Position numbers and translations under genes: made by a program
Part shown: positions 1 to 11,606 of the stretch, piece after piece
How positions within the stretch are numbered: position 1 is the first letter of the stretch
How the letters are laid out: every line of letters starts with the position of its first letter
Notes under the pieces: model-generated
The model's input: only the letters and a program-made list of their open reading frames with translations
Told to the model about the DNA's origin: nothing
Databases searched by the model: none
DNA from: Drosophila miranda
Taxonomy: Eukaryota > Arthropoda > Insecta > Diptera > Drosophilidae
Assembly (NCBI RefSeq): GCF_003369915.1
Contig: NC_046673.1
Coordinates: forward strand, 3,518,001-3,582,000
Length of the DNA stretch: 64,000 bases
Direction: 5' to 3'

Positions 1-599
1 CTCGCTGCTGGTCCGACATCCTCGCTGCAAAAGAACAAGAGGGTAAGTGCATTAAGCTACAGACTACATCAGAGCTCATAAAAGTGCCGCAACGACTGCT
101 GCCGCCATTAAAGCCAAGGCCACTCTCCTAAGAAAGCGAATGGCCACGGCTTTAATGTCCTTGAGGGGACATCGACAGCCCGACACAACCTATTAAAGGA
201 GAGAGCTAATACGCATGCTGTAATTCTGTTGTAATTAATTGCATAGTGTTCTAGGATTGGGGTGTGACCCACCCCCTGACCTCCATTGGGGCCATTCTGT
301 GCTTATGCTCTCCATTCGAAGACCCGAGGCAGCTAAAGTCCATAGCCATACCATTTCTATTCATTAAGGACTGACCTATGTAGACATATTCGTATGTCAT
401 GCATTTTCCAACGTTTCCAACCATACTAAAACGAAGCCATCGGTATTGTCTGGATCGATATAATAATTCTTCTGATCTTGTGGGGCAAGTTTCTTCAAAA
501 AGTATCACAATACTCTAAAAACTTATAAGGTAAAGGTTACAGCGCATATGCGTGATAATACGTGTGCACGCATACATTCAAATGGGCTGGAACTTAAAA

Positions 600-1045
600 A
601 AAGAACCAAATCCCAAGCGCTATTGAAACTAATAGAATTTAATGACTCCCAAACAGTTCTGTGGGCTCCCACTGGGACGACATTCGGACATTATGGGACA
701 ATAGAATGTCAAGTACTTTAACGACAGTGTGGGCCAATGGAAAGCCCAGGAGTTTTTCAACCCTGAGTAGCCAGAGAATAGGGGTGAATGCGACGTCTTA
801 GCTTGTATAATTTTAAATAAAAAACTTTAAATAGATATCCGTCAGATAGAAACATCGGAACACATCCTATGTGAAGGCCCTGCACTCTATAGAAATAGAT
901 CTCAACATTTTTGGACAACAAGACCCGCCAAAGCGCTAATGAGGCACTTTAAAGCCTAAGCATAAAGAGATCTTCCACATAATTCAAGTTCGATAAGTCC
1001 TTGTAACAATAATAATAAGAAGAATAATAAAAAGTTCCGAGCTTG
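600..1045 (+). mobile_element. Decayed non-LTR retrotransposon (LINE) 3' end
   Basis: Translating the plus strand gives broken pieces of a LINE ORF2 C-terminus. A segment resembling the end of an RNase H domain lies near 650-700. Near 835-900 there is the zinc-knuckle-like reading ETSEHILCEGPALYR, of the kind found after RT/RNase H in LOA/R1/I-type LINEs. Stops interrupt the frame, and the piece ends in an A/T-rich AATAATAAG tail near 1005-1035. It is an old 5'-truncated copy. The family is inferred from short motifs only. Confidence 0.45.
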
Positions 1046-1706
1046 CACTATTCGATTATCATTTGATTCGCACTCTTAAAGATTCCTTGAATGGAAATGG
1101 AATGGAATGTCCAATCAAATGATTCCATTCCCTAAAGCAACCATACAACAAACTCCCATACTCCGTCAAGGATGCTCCGTCCAAGGCTCAGTCAAGTCAA
1201 GTCAGTGGCCTGCTCTTTGTTGGCTGCTGACCTTGCCGCAGGCGCAACCAAACGAGGAGGTCGAAGAAGAGAGAGGATGACAGGATGGGGCTGCCGAAGG
1301 ACGCCTGGAAGACCGTCGAGCAGCAAACAAAGCGGTTTGGGGCTCAGCTGGGAAAATTGAATGTCAAAGCTGAAATACTTTAAAGCGCCCAATCAGAAAT
1401 TGCAAATTCCATTGACGTCAGTCGAGTGGGAGTGGCAGTGGGAGTGGGTATGGGTATGGCTATGGCTATGGCAAAGGGTTTGGGTTTCGGTTTGGGGTAT
1501 TGTGGCAGGGGAATGCAAGGGGGACGTTTGGCGTGCGAAACACCCAGCAATTGCTGGGTGGAACTTTTCCTCAAGGCCACCGCCAACGGGGAAAGGAAAA
1601 AGAGAGCAAAACGCGAACCAAAGTCAAAATCAACATCCACATCCACATCATCAGCGCATTCATCACGGATGACACGCCGTCAAGTGGAGGGACGAATACA
1701 GCGTGA

Positions 1707-1749
<43 letters not shown>

Positions 1750-4350
1750 GCTGACAAGCTTCATTATGCTGGGAGGAGTTAAAAACGCAGCCTCCTGGTC
1801 AACCAGCGCATACACAGAGCCCCGACGAGCCGGACAGCCACTCGAACAACCAGCCTCGCCTCCCACACAGCTGCCACAATAGCTAAAACATGTCAGGGTG
1901 AATCATGTCAAGGCTGCAGCCATACAGCAGTTACTGCCGTACCCCGCAACCCACCCCTACGCGACCGCCCACAAGTAGGGCTATTTTTCGAGAAAATATA
2001 CGTGTACATATACATCCGAGGGAGTCCACTTAAAGGACCCCAGCAGACCGCAGACTCCGCACGCGGATCCCCGCGGAATGACATCAGCATGGATGTCGTT
2101 GTGGTTGTGATGGCTGTCACTCGCTCACTCGCTCACACTTTCGCCGACCGCCGACCCACTCTGGTCGGAGTTAAAAATAGCAAACAGAAAGCGAAACTGT
2201 CATTAACCGAAAAACTGTCAACGTCGTACAGCAGTGCGCACTTTGCGTACGCGTATTATGAAATCATCCTTGGAGCTGGAGATGTGACGCTTGGACTGCC
2301 CTCTGCCGTCTGCTCTCGATGGGGAGGCCAGTGGAGTCGACTGTATCTGTTGCCCCAGAACATTGCCCAGCTACTTAAGTGGGATCTGAGATCGAGTATG
2401 AGCATGAGCAGCATCCCCAATAAAAGTTAGCATATCTGTAACAAGGCACATTCCACTTTGAACTGGTCAGGGGGGATTAAAGGTTTTAGTGGGTATTTAA
2501 CGCTTAGAAGTATGTATTTACGAGTACAAAAGCAAATCCTCTCAAGCGACCAGGAAACAGCGGACAAACCTTTCCTTGTTTTCCGCAATGCGCACGCAAG
2601 ACTGCCAAGAAGCGATGCCCCAAATGGGGCTCACACAAAGAAATCCTCTAAGTGACCAGGAAGCGACAGGAGAAACTCAGCTTAGCTAAGGCTTCCGTCC
2701 TTTAGAGCTGGTGGATTACATCGCCGCTTGTACGTAACAATCAAACTTAAATGAAGGAGGACGACAAAACATGCCACAAATGATTCCACGACGAACAACG
2801 CCAGAGAAATGCAAGAATGCAGTGTGCAGATCGTGAAAAGCACCTCCTTCACCATTACTGCAAATGTATTGTAGAACACAAAGACTATGTAGTACGAGCA
2901 TGAGACAAGTGAAGTGAGAAGGAAGGAGTGTAAGGAAGGCTAAGACCCACGGATCTTTCAGTCAGCTCGTGCAGACCGCCCTAAGTGTGCAGTGGAATTT
3001 CTTGTCTGAATTATGTACGTGCGCCGCCATGAAAGGGGAAAGGAGCCAAGACCGAGGAGACGGGAAGGCATCTGCTTTGCAAGCAGCTCTCTGCTGTCAT
3101 CACTCGGGCCACTTAGAGTTGGGGCGAGGGGAGGGGAGGGAAGCGGACACAAGCTCTTCAGTGGGCGGCCATGACTGGCAGTCTGTCTGTTTGTGTGTCT
3201 GTCTTTCTGTCAGTCAGCCAGTCAGTCAGTTTCGCTGTCTGCTTTGCTTTGCAATTTCCATTTAGTGTCATAGCTTCCATTCTGTTCCATTCCATTCCAT
3301 TCCTCTGCCCAAGTCCTTATTCGTTCTGCATGTGGTGTGAATGACTTGTTGTTGCCCCTGCACGTGCCTCCGGCCTGGTGGTATCATAAAATCAATAAAG
3401 GGCTCGGCAATTGCATTCCCTGGCCCCCACCTGGCCACTGGTGTCCAGCCACATCATAATCATCATTAACCATCGGCATTGCACACTCGCAGTCAGGCCG
3501 TATCATCAAGGCCACAAAAGGTTGGTCTTATCAATCCGGCCACACACTCACCCACTTCCACTCCCACTCCCACTCCATGTTCTATCTGCTTTATGCACAT
3601 ACACATTCCAATTCAGGGAGCAAGCAATATGCCAAGGGAAAATTCCTGGGATATCGGGGCTCTCGAAGCTCCCGCATAAATTCCTATTGCGCTCCAAGCT
3701 ATGCTACGAAAATGTCGGCCCCAAAAATGTATATGCGCAGAAGGGAAATACATACAATCTCTCTTTGTCTCTCTCTCTCACACACACGTGTGGAAGAGGA
3801 AGGCAAAAGCTGAATGTGGATTCAGCTTGAGGCGGCGATGGGTGGGAGTACAAGGCTAAGCAGCAGCAGCAGCACTGACACACACACACACACATACATA
3901 CACAAATTTGTACGCTCTTGCGTACGCAACAAGGTCACTGGAAAATCGTTAAGCACAAAAAAAATACACACACGCTCTCGAGCACACAAATAAACAGCAG
4001 AAAAAGCAATGCAGAGAAGGGGAAGAGAGCAGAAAAGCAGCTCAGAACCAGCGCAGCACCAACAAAAATACCGTTTCTTGTTCTATACACGCCTACATAC
4101 ATACATTTACATACAGACACAATGCTGCGGCAGGCCAAGCGTGTATGTATGCGTATAAAATGAAATTCCATAACTTACCTCTTTCTTTTATTAACTAATT
4201 ATTGTGTTCCCAACTTTAAATTATTGAAAATGGGTGATGATTGGTTGCTCTTGCATTCTGTTTACATTGCGAGATGGCAGCACCAGATGAGCAGCCCAAA
4301 CAGCAACTGCAGCAATATTAGCAATATGTACCACTTTGAGAATAATTAAC
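1046..4350. other. Gene-poor spacer with simple repeats
   Basis: I see no convincing gene. The stretch holds simple repeats: a 7-bp tandem repeat near 1710-1748, CTGT/CAGT-rich sequence near 3180-3235, TC then CA runs near 3765-3790 and a (CA)n run near 3878-3905. Open frames here are short and biased in composition (for example the TGGGAG/TGG-rich 1425-1480) and look like by-products of repeats. Confidence 0.5.
1708..1748. repeat. 7-bp tandem repeat (GTGCACC)n
   Basis: About five to six head-to-tail copies of GTGCACC, almost perfect. GTGCAC is itself palindromic, so the array can also fold on itself. It is a simple minisatellite with no evident coding role. Confidence 0.8.
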
Positions 4351-4800
4351 TTTCTGCTCTCTACGGTATCACTGAACAGCAAAAAAATACAAAGCAGATG
4401 AACAAATTAGAGTAGCTGTTATTTTCTCTCCTTTTTCCTTTGGCTTTTCTTCGCACGTCGCTAGCACAGAGCCGTGAATTCAGCTGGTCGTGTGTGCTGA
4501 CTGCGCTGGTCGTGGTGTGACTGACAGTCCGGAAAGGACGCCAGTGCCAACCAACCGAACCAGCCACACACCACACGCCCCCTCTTCCCCCACAACCAGA
4601 GCTTGTGTGGTGTGGTGGTGTTGGTTTGGCTATTCTATTCCTCCACTGCTGATGTCGGCTGGAAAGTGTGCGCGAGTGTGCGAGCATGAGCCGCACATCC
4701 ATTGCCATTTCCATGCCGCACTTGTTGGATTCTCGGAGAATTCCAGCCTGCGCATGTGCACGGCTGTAGGCTGCAAAATCATCGACGCCACTTTCAATAA

Positions 4801-4808
4801 TATCGATA
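4801..4808. promoter_or_regulatory. DRE motif TATCGATA
   Basis: A perfect 8-bp DRE palindrome, bound by DREF/BEAF-32 at many Drosophila housekeeping promoters. Related ATCGATAG sites lie near 5158-5175. No confident gene starts here, so the motif hints at an unrecognised promoter between 4.8 and 5.2 kb. Confidence 0.5.
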
Positions 4809-4926
4809 GGTTTGGAATTGTGCATACAATGTTTTTGGTTTTTTTCGACCATCGAAGAGATGAGAGATAAATCACAGACAAATAATAATAATTTGTACAA
4901 TTTTGTGCAGGAAAAGATACTACTTA

Positions 4927-5122
4927 CGCAATAAAAATGAAAAGCCGATGTAATAATTATGATGTAGTAGCGAAACATGTAGATAAGCTCCGATACTAGA
5001 ACGACCATCGATCCTATGTTGCTGTTGCCATGGGAAATGGATCCACATAAGCCCCATGCTCCTGGAGCGATATAATTGCCAATTGTATGCTGCAAACGAA
5101 CCGCAAAACATGGGCTCAGCAT
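4927..5122 (-). CDS. Candidate exon of an unrecognised membrane protein
   Basis: The minus strand from an ATG at 5122 reads about 65 residues and ends at a strong GTAAGT donor just below 4927. The reading contains HTIGNYIAPGAWGLCGS followed by a long hydrophobic stretch (MVVLVSELIYMFRYYIII) that could be a membrane segment. The frame stays open past the donor for a 253-codon ORF down to 4361, but that part is of low complexity. A DRE-like ATCGATAG/TATCGA cluster lies about 40-50 bp upstream of the ATG. I do not recognise the protein and could not find the next exon with confidence, so it may be chance. Confidence 0.25.
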
Positions 5123-5748
5123 AGATTATGTTAAAGCAAATCCCATTACAGCAAAATCGTCGATAGTATCGAATTTGCATCCGGCACACAGTGAAGCATG
5201 TAAGTTTCTTTGACGAATTTGACAACCATTTATATCGTCATCATATAAAAAGCGTAGAAACAAACAGTCAAAAGACAAGCTGTTGTGAAAAACGATTTTC
5301 TATAAAGATAATCACCACAACTTTTCGCATTTAAATGACTATCTGATTTTTCATGTTGCTGCCAGCGATAGTTACAAAATATTGATGGCTGTTGTAGCGT
5401 GGGACAGCTCATGCTCGATTATACTTATTTCTTTTTTAAATGAGTCCGAGTTTTAAATGAGTCTTATTTATTGAATTTTACTTTATAAAAACAATATCAG
5501 TAAATATTCCAACTCCAGACTTCCCTTCGTTTCGATCCTACCTTTGACTTTAATAACAAGATTAATCTGGACTGTTGCTGCTGCAGTGGCTTCACCAGTT
5601 AGTTGAGGATCAAGGCTTCAACTGGCTGAGGTTACCACTCCAGCAGCAGCAGTGAAGAACAATGTTGTTCTTAAAGACAAATGGTATGATCGTAATGAGA
5701 TGGCTCACATAAATGCCGAAATTATAGTCCAGCATCCTACCTCCTTTC

Positions 5749-6231
5749 AAGGACTTCAGATTGTAATCCGCTTCTTGATGGGTGGTGGCGGTGCGTGCGA
5801 AGTATCCGAAGAATCGGTTTTTGCTGGCGCACCATTGGGGGCTGTGGTCCCATTGATCTTCAGCCAGCAATGATGTTGATCAACCAATTGAAAAATACTT
5901 TGTACACAAATACTCACAGAACCATCGGTGAGTATTCCATTATCTGTTGAGAGGAGCAGCAAGCAGCTAACTCTGGCTGAGTATTTTCATTTCAAATGGA
6001 ATGGACCTGAAGTGTTTTGAGCAACGACCTTCTTTTAGTAGCTGCGCAAACTGCAAGCAGCGCTATTTTATGGAATCATCTGAAATATGCGTTACCCCAC
6101 TAGTATATGTATTTAAAAATGTACAGGGCAAATGAACACTTCAACTACGTACCACTTGCAGACGCTGAACTTGAACTTCTGGTTGAATTTTAAGAAATTG
6201 CCGATCGTAGCTCCACAGATTGCTGCCGCTG
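5749..6231 (-). CDS. Candidate small exons of an unrecognised minus-strand gene
   Basis: Three pieces look exon-like. 6153-6231 sits between a TTTAG acceptor and a GTACGT donor and reads SGSNLWSYDRQFLKIQ followed by PEVQVQRLQV. About 5923-5948 (NGILTDGS) ends at GTGAGT. 5749 to about 5862 reads INGTTAPNGAPAKTDSSD and on to a stop after PPPPIKKRITI. The last two join in frame over a 60-odd-base intron with a weak acceptor. The phases between the first and second pieces do not join simply, so a further exon or decay is needed. I do not recognise the protein. Confidence 0.25.
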
Positions 6232-6689
6232 CTAAATGTGAAAATTGTAAATAAAAAATTTCACACCGCACAAGCAGAACTTAGGATAGTTTAGGTTCAA
6301 AGGGCTGCTCGACATCACAAGTATCATCAAATCTTATAAATTAAATTGGCAATTGAATATAAAATAAAATTTAAATATAAATAAAATCATAAAACTTTGC
6401 TAGCTGACTAGTTGCAAAAACAGACATAGACTTGTGGGAGAAGCATGCAGTGAGAAAGAGATTGTTACACTTTTTGGATCTAACTTTGCTGGCAGTTTCC
6501 TATACCTTTCACCCTCTTATGCTGTCTCTCTTTTCACAGCAAAGTTAGAAAAGTCTAATGTCATAGCACTATTATCGATTAAATGCCATTTCTACATTGT
6601 GTCTACATGAAAATTAGCCTCTTGCAATTTGAGATCAGTTGGCAGCGCTGATACGACCAAAGGAAACATTCGATATTTCAAATGTACCG

Positions 6690-7140
6690 ATCCTTTGACA
6701 AGAATTTAACAACTTAACATAGACTGAGACTGGGCCACACCAAGCTGACCAACGCCCACAACATTGACAAAACATTGCCCAAGACATGTTCATTGTGCGG
6801 CAACGCGAACATACCTTACGACACATACTATACACCTTCTCCTTACTCTCCCCACAAAGGTCCCTATCATTAAATAACAAAGACCCCATGCAACTGATCT
6901 CGAACCCCACCAACGCAAATTCCAAAACTATCCTCAAATTCCTAGTCACGGCAAATCTCCTTCACAAAATATAACCGAGCATACTTTAAATACTCATCCC
7001 AACACCTTTTTATATAAGTATAAAATCGGACCCAATTACCCTAGGGCTTAAGGCCTCAGTAGCTATAGCTCCAACACTTGTTAATATTTTGTTTTAACTA
7101 GCTATTAGCATTATTTAAATAAATACAAAAATTTAACAAC
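6690..7140 (+). mobile_element. Decayed jockey-like LINE 3' end
   Basis: Plus-strand frames together recall the C-terminus of jockey-type LINE ORF2: a TETGPHQ/GHTKLTNAHN-like stretch, a CSLCGNANI zinc-knuckle piece near 6795, then a frame open to the stop at 6972 (PMQLISNPTNANSKTILKF). An A/T-rich tail follows to about 7140. At least one frame break separates the parts. Only the 3' end remains. Confidence 0.5.
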
Positions 7141-7798
7141 TTAACAAGAATTTTCATCTTAAAACGATGCTCTAATCAAAAGAAAACAACTTTCAAGTGG
7201 ATAAGTTATGTTTAAAATTGTCTACCAGAAGAGCCAACGTTTAAGCGAGTTACAAATACATATGTCATTCCCATTCTGGCGTTAGGTTACCTTCGTACAT
7301 CAAAGTTAAACAAATAATGACAGAATATAATTTTGTATAGGATCTTTCTTATAGGAGTTAATAGTAAAGGAAAAAATCACTATAAAACCCAATTAGTTGC
7401 TGGAATGCAAATAGACTGCGAGGAATTTACATAAACCGATTGGATTTTTATTGAAAAAAGCTTTAACATAATTGCACATAGTACAGTTTGACTGTAAACG
7501 GAAACAGGCAGCTTAACACACTAAGATTGGCTATTGGCTTAAAAGCGGGCAACAATTTAAAAAGAACCCATCGTCCAGGGCAGCCGGGTGCCAGCCAGGA
7601 GCTTAAAGCTATCGAGGAGCCGCTCAGAGCAGCTGCCTCCTATAAATGCACATTTTGGGGGAGAGCGGCGGCACCCGTTTTCCTGGCCATGGGACTCTTA
7701 TGATTAACAGAATTAAATGCGTATTTGTCTAGATAAATGCAACAAAACAGCCTTATCCGTTGGTCAGACCAAAGTCGGAGCGGAGGCCGAAGCCAGAT
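7141..7798. other. Spacer and probable 3' UTR of the E2 gene
   Basis: No separate gene is seen. On the minus strand an AATAAA signal (plus-strand TTTATT near 7447) lies about 350 bp beyond the E2 stop, so roughly 7430-7798 is probably its 3' untranslated region. Confidence 0.45.
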
Positions 7799-9523
7799 TT
7801 AGTGCAGCAGGAAGAGAGCCGGCTGCTCCAGATACTGCTTCCAAACGTTCGAGAAGCTGGCCATGGTGACGCCGTCGATGACACGATGATCGGCCGACCA
7901 GCTGACGCTCATGATCTGTGCCTTGACCACCTCGTCCTTATCGTTGAAGCGCGGCACAGCCTTGGTTCGGCCCATGGCACCGATGGCAACCTGGGGCGCC
8001 ATAATGCAGGGATGCGTATAAGTGCCGCCAATCTGTAAGAAAGTTTAGTATTCAACAGCCTTATACATTGGAGAAAGCTACCTCCTACTCACAATGCCAA
8101 TGTTGGACAGGGAAAATGTACCGTCGGCAAAGTCCGTGGGTCTCAGCGAGCCAGTGCGTCCTCGCTCCACCAGCGCATTCAGGTCCTTGGCTATCTCAAT
8201 GATGTTCTTCGATTGGCAATTCTTGATGTTCGGCACCACCAGGCCCTGGGGCGTGTCGATGGCCACGCTTATGTTGTGGGCCCCCTTGTAGACAAGCGAC
8301 TCGCTGGCCAGGTCCAGAGAGCTGTTAACAATCGGATACTTGGTCAGAGCAATGCTGGCCGCCTTAATGCAGAACGGCATGAACGTGAGCTTGGGCACAC
8401 CGCTCTCCTTGGCCATTGCCTGCAGCTGGGCCCGGAACTGCACCAAATTGGACATGTCGATCTCATCGCTGTACGCAAAGTGCGGAATTTTCTATTGACC
8501 AGGGAGAAAGTATGGGTATATCATGTCATTGTCTTTAAGAATTGAAAGGGATGGCTCCTCCACTCACCAGGGATTCGGTCATCGCCTTCAGCATGGCCTT
8601 GCGCACACCCTTTAGCACCTCCACACGATCGGAGGGAATGGCAGCTGCTGTACCAGCAGTCGTTCTGGCTATCTGAGACTGCTGCTTGGCGGCAATCGTA
8701 GGATGAGGGATATTTGTGCCGGGGGGCACCTGCCCCAGATACTCCAGTATATCGCCCTTGAGAACGCGTCCGTTTTTGCCCGTAGGCGGCACATTGGCTA
8801 GGTCCAGCTGATGTTCCTTCGCCAGGCGACGAACAGCGGGAGTGGCTGGGGTGATTACTCGGCCCCCATTAATGGAAACAGCCTCTCCTGCTGAAAGTTT
8901 GGCAGCCTCCGCTTCGCTGGAGGAGCTATCGGAGGAAGAAGAGGAGGATTCAGTGCTATTCTCGTCACCCTCCTCGTCGAGCACATCAAAGTCCAGCAGG
9001 GGCTTGCCCACCAATGCGATCTCATCGATGCTGTGGTGGATTTTAGTGATTTTGCCATCGTAGCGACTGGTAATGGTCACCGAGGCTTTGTCTGACTGAA
9101 CCTCGCATAGATTGTCAAACTGCTCGACGGTGTCGCCCACCTTGACAAACCACTCCTTAACCGTCACCTCGCGGATGCCCTCGCCGATGTCGCTCAGATT
9201 GAAGGAAACAGTCTTGTCCAGGCTAGGAGTCACATGCAGGCAGCGCTTTAGCTGAAAAAAAAAATACGAACACCACTTAGAAACGTGCAGCATGCATTAT
9301 GACTTGTTAAAACAACACACTATAGCCCTCTCGCTCGGGCCACTGTTGTGAGTATGCGGAGTTGATTACATAACACTATCTTGTGTGCGCGGCGCTGGAG
9401 GGAAAATAGAGGACGGCAGCAACAAGTGGAAATCTGGTTGGATCTACTCACTGTTTGGTGGCGGGAAAGATAGTTCTTGAGAAGCCAGCTGGAAGCTCCA
9501 TTTCGGAGCAGGTGTGTTGCCAT
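7799..9523 (-). CDS. Branched-chain alpha-keto acid dehydrogenase E2 (dihydrolipoyl transacylase)
   Basis: Mitochondrial core subunit of the branched-chain 2-oxoacid dehydrogenase complex. It carries acyl groups from Leu/Ile/Val breakdown on a lipoyl arm and transfers them to CoA. Four exons fit: 9452-9523, 8568-9251, 8093-8491 and 7799-8032, giving 462 residues with canonical splice sites and continuous frame. The order is an N-terminal presequence rich in R/S/L, a lipoyl domain (about 35-110) with the lipoyl lysine in SDKAS, an acidic/Ser linker, a peripheral subunit-binding domain ([19 protein letters not shown]), then the acyltransferase domain ending with the DHRVIDG active-site histidine motif. 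It matches the D. melanogaster gene I remember as CG5599. It is divergent with the TMA16 homologue, sharing about 430 bp containing a DRE. Confidence 0.93.
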
Positions 9524-9645
9524 TTAGCTGAGTTAGGGAGCGAATAAAGGGTTCTGGAAATGATTAGAATTGTCCTGGCTGATCGTGTTTTGGCGACAAC
9601 ACAGACAACAGATGGTTCTAGATAGAGCTGGCCTATCACTGGCAC

Positions 9646-9653
9646 TATCGATA
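9646..9653. promoter_or_regulatory. DRE (TATCGATA) in bidirectional promoter
   Basis: A perfect DRE palindrome between the divergent E2 (-) and TMA16-like (+) start codons (9524-9954). Partial ATCGAT copies lie at 9674-9684. This fits a shared housekeeping promoter. Confidence 0.65.
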
Positions 9654-9954
9654 ATAGATATGCACAATAGATGATCGATCGATGGTGGACATATAACTGC
9701 ATAAGAGCATTTTTATGTAGCAAAAATCTCTATACAAGAATTTAAATTTCTGTTAATTGCATTACATCCTGTACAATTTTAAAATCCGTTGAAAATCAAA
9801 TTTTGTTTTCAATTTAAATTTGAAACAGTCTCTTGCCTTGGTGGGCTAAACAGTTTTCCCCACCACCAGCTGATCGATTGTACATGTGCCTTTCTTCAAG
9901 TACTAATCAACACTAAGCCCTATAAAACGTGAAAACAGTTCTTTCTGCACAAAA

Positions 9955-10629
9955 ATGGCAAGTTTCTTATAAATAGATCTTAGTAGAGCATCATAATTAT
10001 ATTCCCCTTGCACAGACTAACTTACGCAAGGAGCTGGAGAAATGCAAACACCCGAATAGTCGCAAGACCAAGGCCCTGGGCAAGAAGGCGCGTCGTCAAA
10101 ACAACAAACATAAAGTGCGCTTGGGCCATGCCATCAAAAGCAACATCATGGGCGAAAAGCTGACCTGGTTCTTGGGCCACATCGCAGAGGAACGTACCGC
10201 TCCACTCAGTCCCCAGGAGTTCGAGGACCTGATAGCCCTCTACTTGCAACGCTTCGACGAGGAACTGGCGCAGATTGCCCTGAAGCAGTCGATTGGGAAG
10301 CATCGCGCCAACCAACATGCGGCCCGCAAAGACGTCATTACAATTACACTTGAAAAGGAGCGCAACGAGTACCAGAGCGGCGGAATGGGCAAGCATAACA
10401 TTTTCTAATGGTGTTAAAGAAAAATTTTAACTGGGTTTTCTCCTATGCAGAGCTGCTGAACCTTTGCGATCCGCTCAAATTGAAAATGCTACGGGATTGG
10501 GATGGCAGTGCCCTGAGTGTTCAGCATTTGAAGTTAGATCTTGTCTCGCATAACATGCTACAACGCTTAAAGAAGCAGGGAGAAGAAGTTAAAAGCAGTA
10601 AGGCGGGTGAAAAGATGGAGACGGCATAG
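9955..10629 (+). CDS. TMA16-like translation machinery-associated protein, two GC-AG introns
   Basis: Small basic protein of the TMA16 family, which in yeast associates with ribosomes and 60S assembly intermediates. Proposed exons are 9955-9957 (ATG only), 10016-10388 and 10451-10629, giving 184 residues. It reads MTNLRKELEKCKHPNSRK, then IMGEKLTWFLGHI, then GGMELLNLCDPLKLKMLRDW, and aligns by memory with human TMA16 (203 aa) straight across the second splice junction. Both introns (58 and 62 nt) have GC donors (ATG|GCAAGT and ATGG|GCAAGC) and normal AG acceptors. No GT donor keeps the frame; unspliced, the second exon runs to a stop at 10408. An AATAAA signal follows near 10641. Confidence 0.82.
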
Positions 10630-10916
10630 TAAACTAGTTAAATAAAACAAAAAATAAAAATACATTTAGTTTTGGCTGTTATATATCAGTGCCATATCTG
10701 CCGAGCAAGTAACCGCCGACTGGCAGCAGCTAATGGGTGCTGTAGAAACGCAAATACCTTTTTACCTGATATAAAACATTCTAAAAGCCGTAAAGATCAC
10801 ATGGTGGAATCCTAATAATTTAGCTAAATCGAATTAAAACCAAGTGTAGCTGCCATTGAGTTTGGGTCTTTTACAATACTGATTGTTTCAGAGCACCATA
10901 CCTATCGGTAGGTAGC

Positions 10917-10924
10917 TATCGATA
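10917..10924. promoter_or_regulatory. DRE (TATCGATA) upstream of Cox17
   Basis: A perfect DRE about 205 bp upstream of the Cox17 start codon. The sequence between contains a probable 5' UTR intron (donor GTAAGT near 11028, acceptor before about 11090), so transcription probably starts near 10950-11000. Confidence 0.55.
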
Positions 10925-11129
10925 TGCATCAGCTGTTCAGCATTCTATCCAACTGTTTGAGTGTGCGTGAACTTGAATTCGGCGACAAACACAATTGTGG
11001 TGAAATATCTGCCTCTATCTTGAACCGTAAGTTTTATTACATAAACAACGGACACCAAAAGCGAAAGTAAGCCTCCATTCACACTCTAGTGTATCAAGGC
11101 CTGTCCAGACATACACAATTTCCTCAGCA

Positions 11130-11450
11130 ATGGGCAGCAGCACATCCAAGGGAGTCGAAGTCGCTCAAGCCGCTGCATCAGAACCCGTCGCCGCGACTAA
11201 TGCCGCCTCTGGTGCCAAACCCAAGTGCAAGGCATGCTGCGCCTGTCCCGAGACCAAGCGGGCACGTGACCAGTGGTAAGCGTTCAGGGTGCACCTATGC
11301 AGATGTGCCTACAGGCTGCTAGGATGACGCAACACTTCTAATGAGCTCTCTTCTCCATTCAACAGCATGGTAGAGCGCGGCGAGGAGAACTGCACTGAAC
11401 TGATTGAGGCGCATAAGAAGTGCATGCGCGACGCCGGCTTCAACATCTAA
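11130..11450 (+). CDS. Cox17: Cytochrome c oxidase copper chaperone COX17
   Basis: Delivers Cu(I) to Sco1 and Cox11 in the mitochondrial intermembrane space for assembly of complex IV. Two exons, 11130-11275 and 11366-11450, join within a Cys codon and give 76 residues. The copper-binding adjacent cysteines sit in [11 protein letters not shown] twin Cx9C motif follows: [11 protein letters not shown] and [11 protein letters not shown], the usual oxidatively folded helical hairpin. The length is slightly above the family norm (about 63-70) because of an Ala-rich N-terminus. The neighbouring MAPEG gene is convergent, with its stop 157 bp away. Confidence 0.95.
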
Positions 11451-11606
11451 ACAACTCTAACGTCCCAGCCCCCCCTTCCCACTGTTTGTTTGTGTTGCAT
11501 CTCATGATAATTATTATAGTCGTAATTTAATTGAAAGAGCCAAATCTGCTCATGCCGAATGAGTTTTTTTCTAATACAGAGAGATGAGGAGAGGAATGCG
11601 CTGGAG

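Noticed and set aside
1380-1782. Overlapping open frames on both strands over the TGGGAGTGG/TGGCTA-rich region
   Set aside because: They arise from low-complexity repeats that lack stops in several frames; no domain, splice context or normal composition.
3180-3260. CTGT/CAGT-rich stretch as a possible structured RNA or CRISPR-like array
   Set aside because: Irregular simple-sequence DNA with no repeat-spacer pattern; CRISPR is not expected in a fly genome.
4361-4926. Continuation of the minus-strand frame to 253 codons
   Set aside because: The part beyond the GTAAGT donor is low-complexity (GGRGGVW, His/Thr runs) and contains a DRE, so it reads like intron and promoter DNA.
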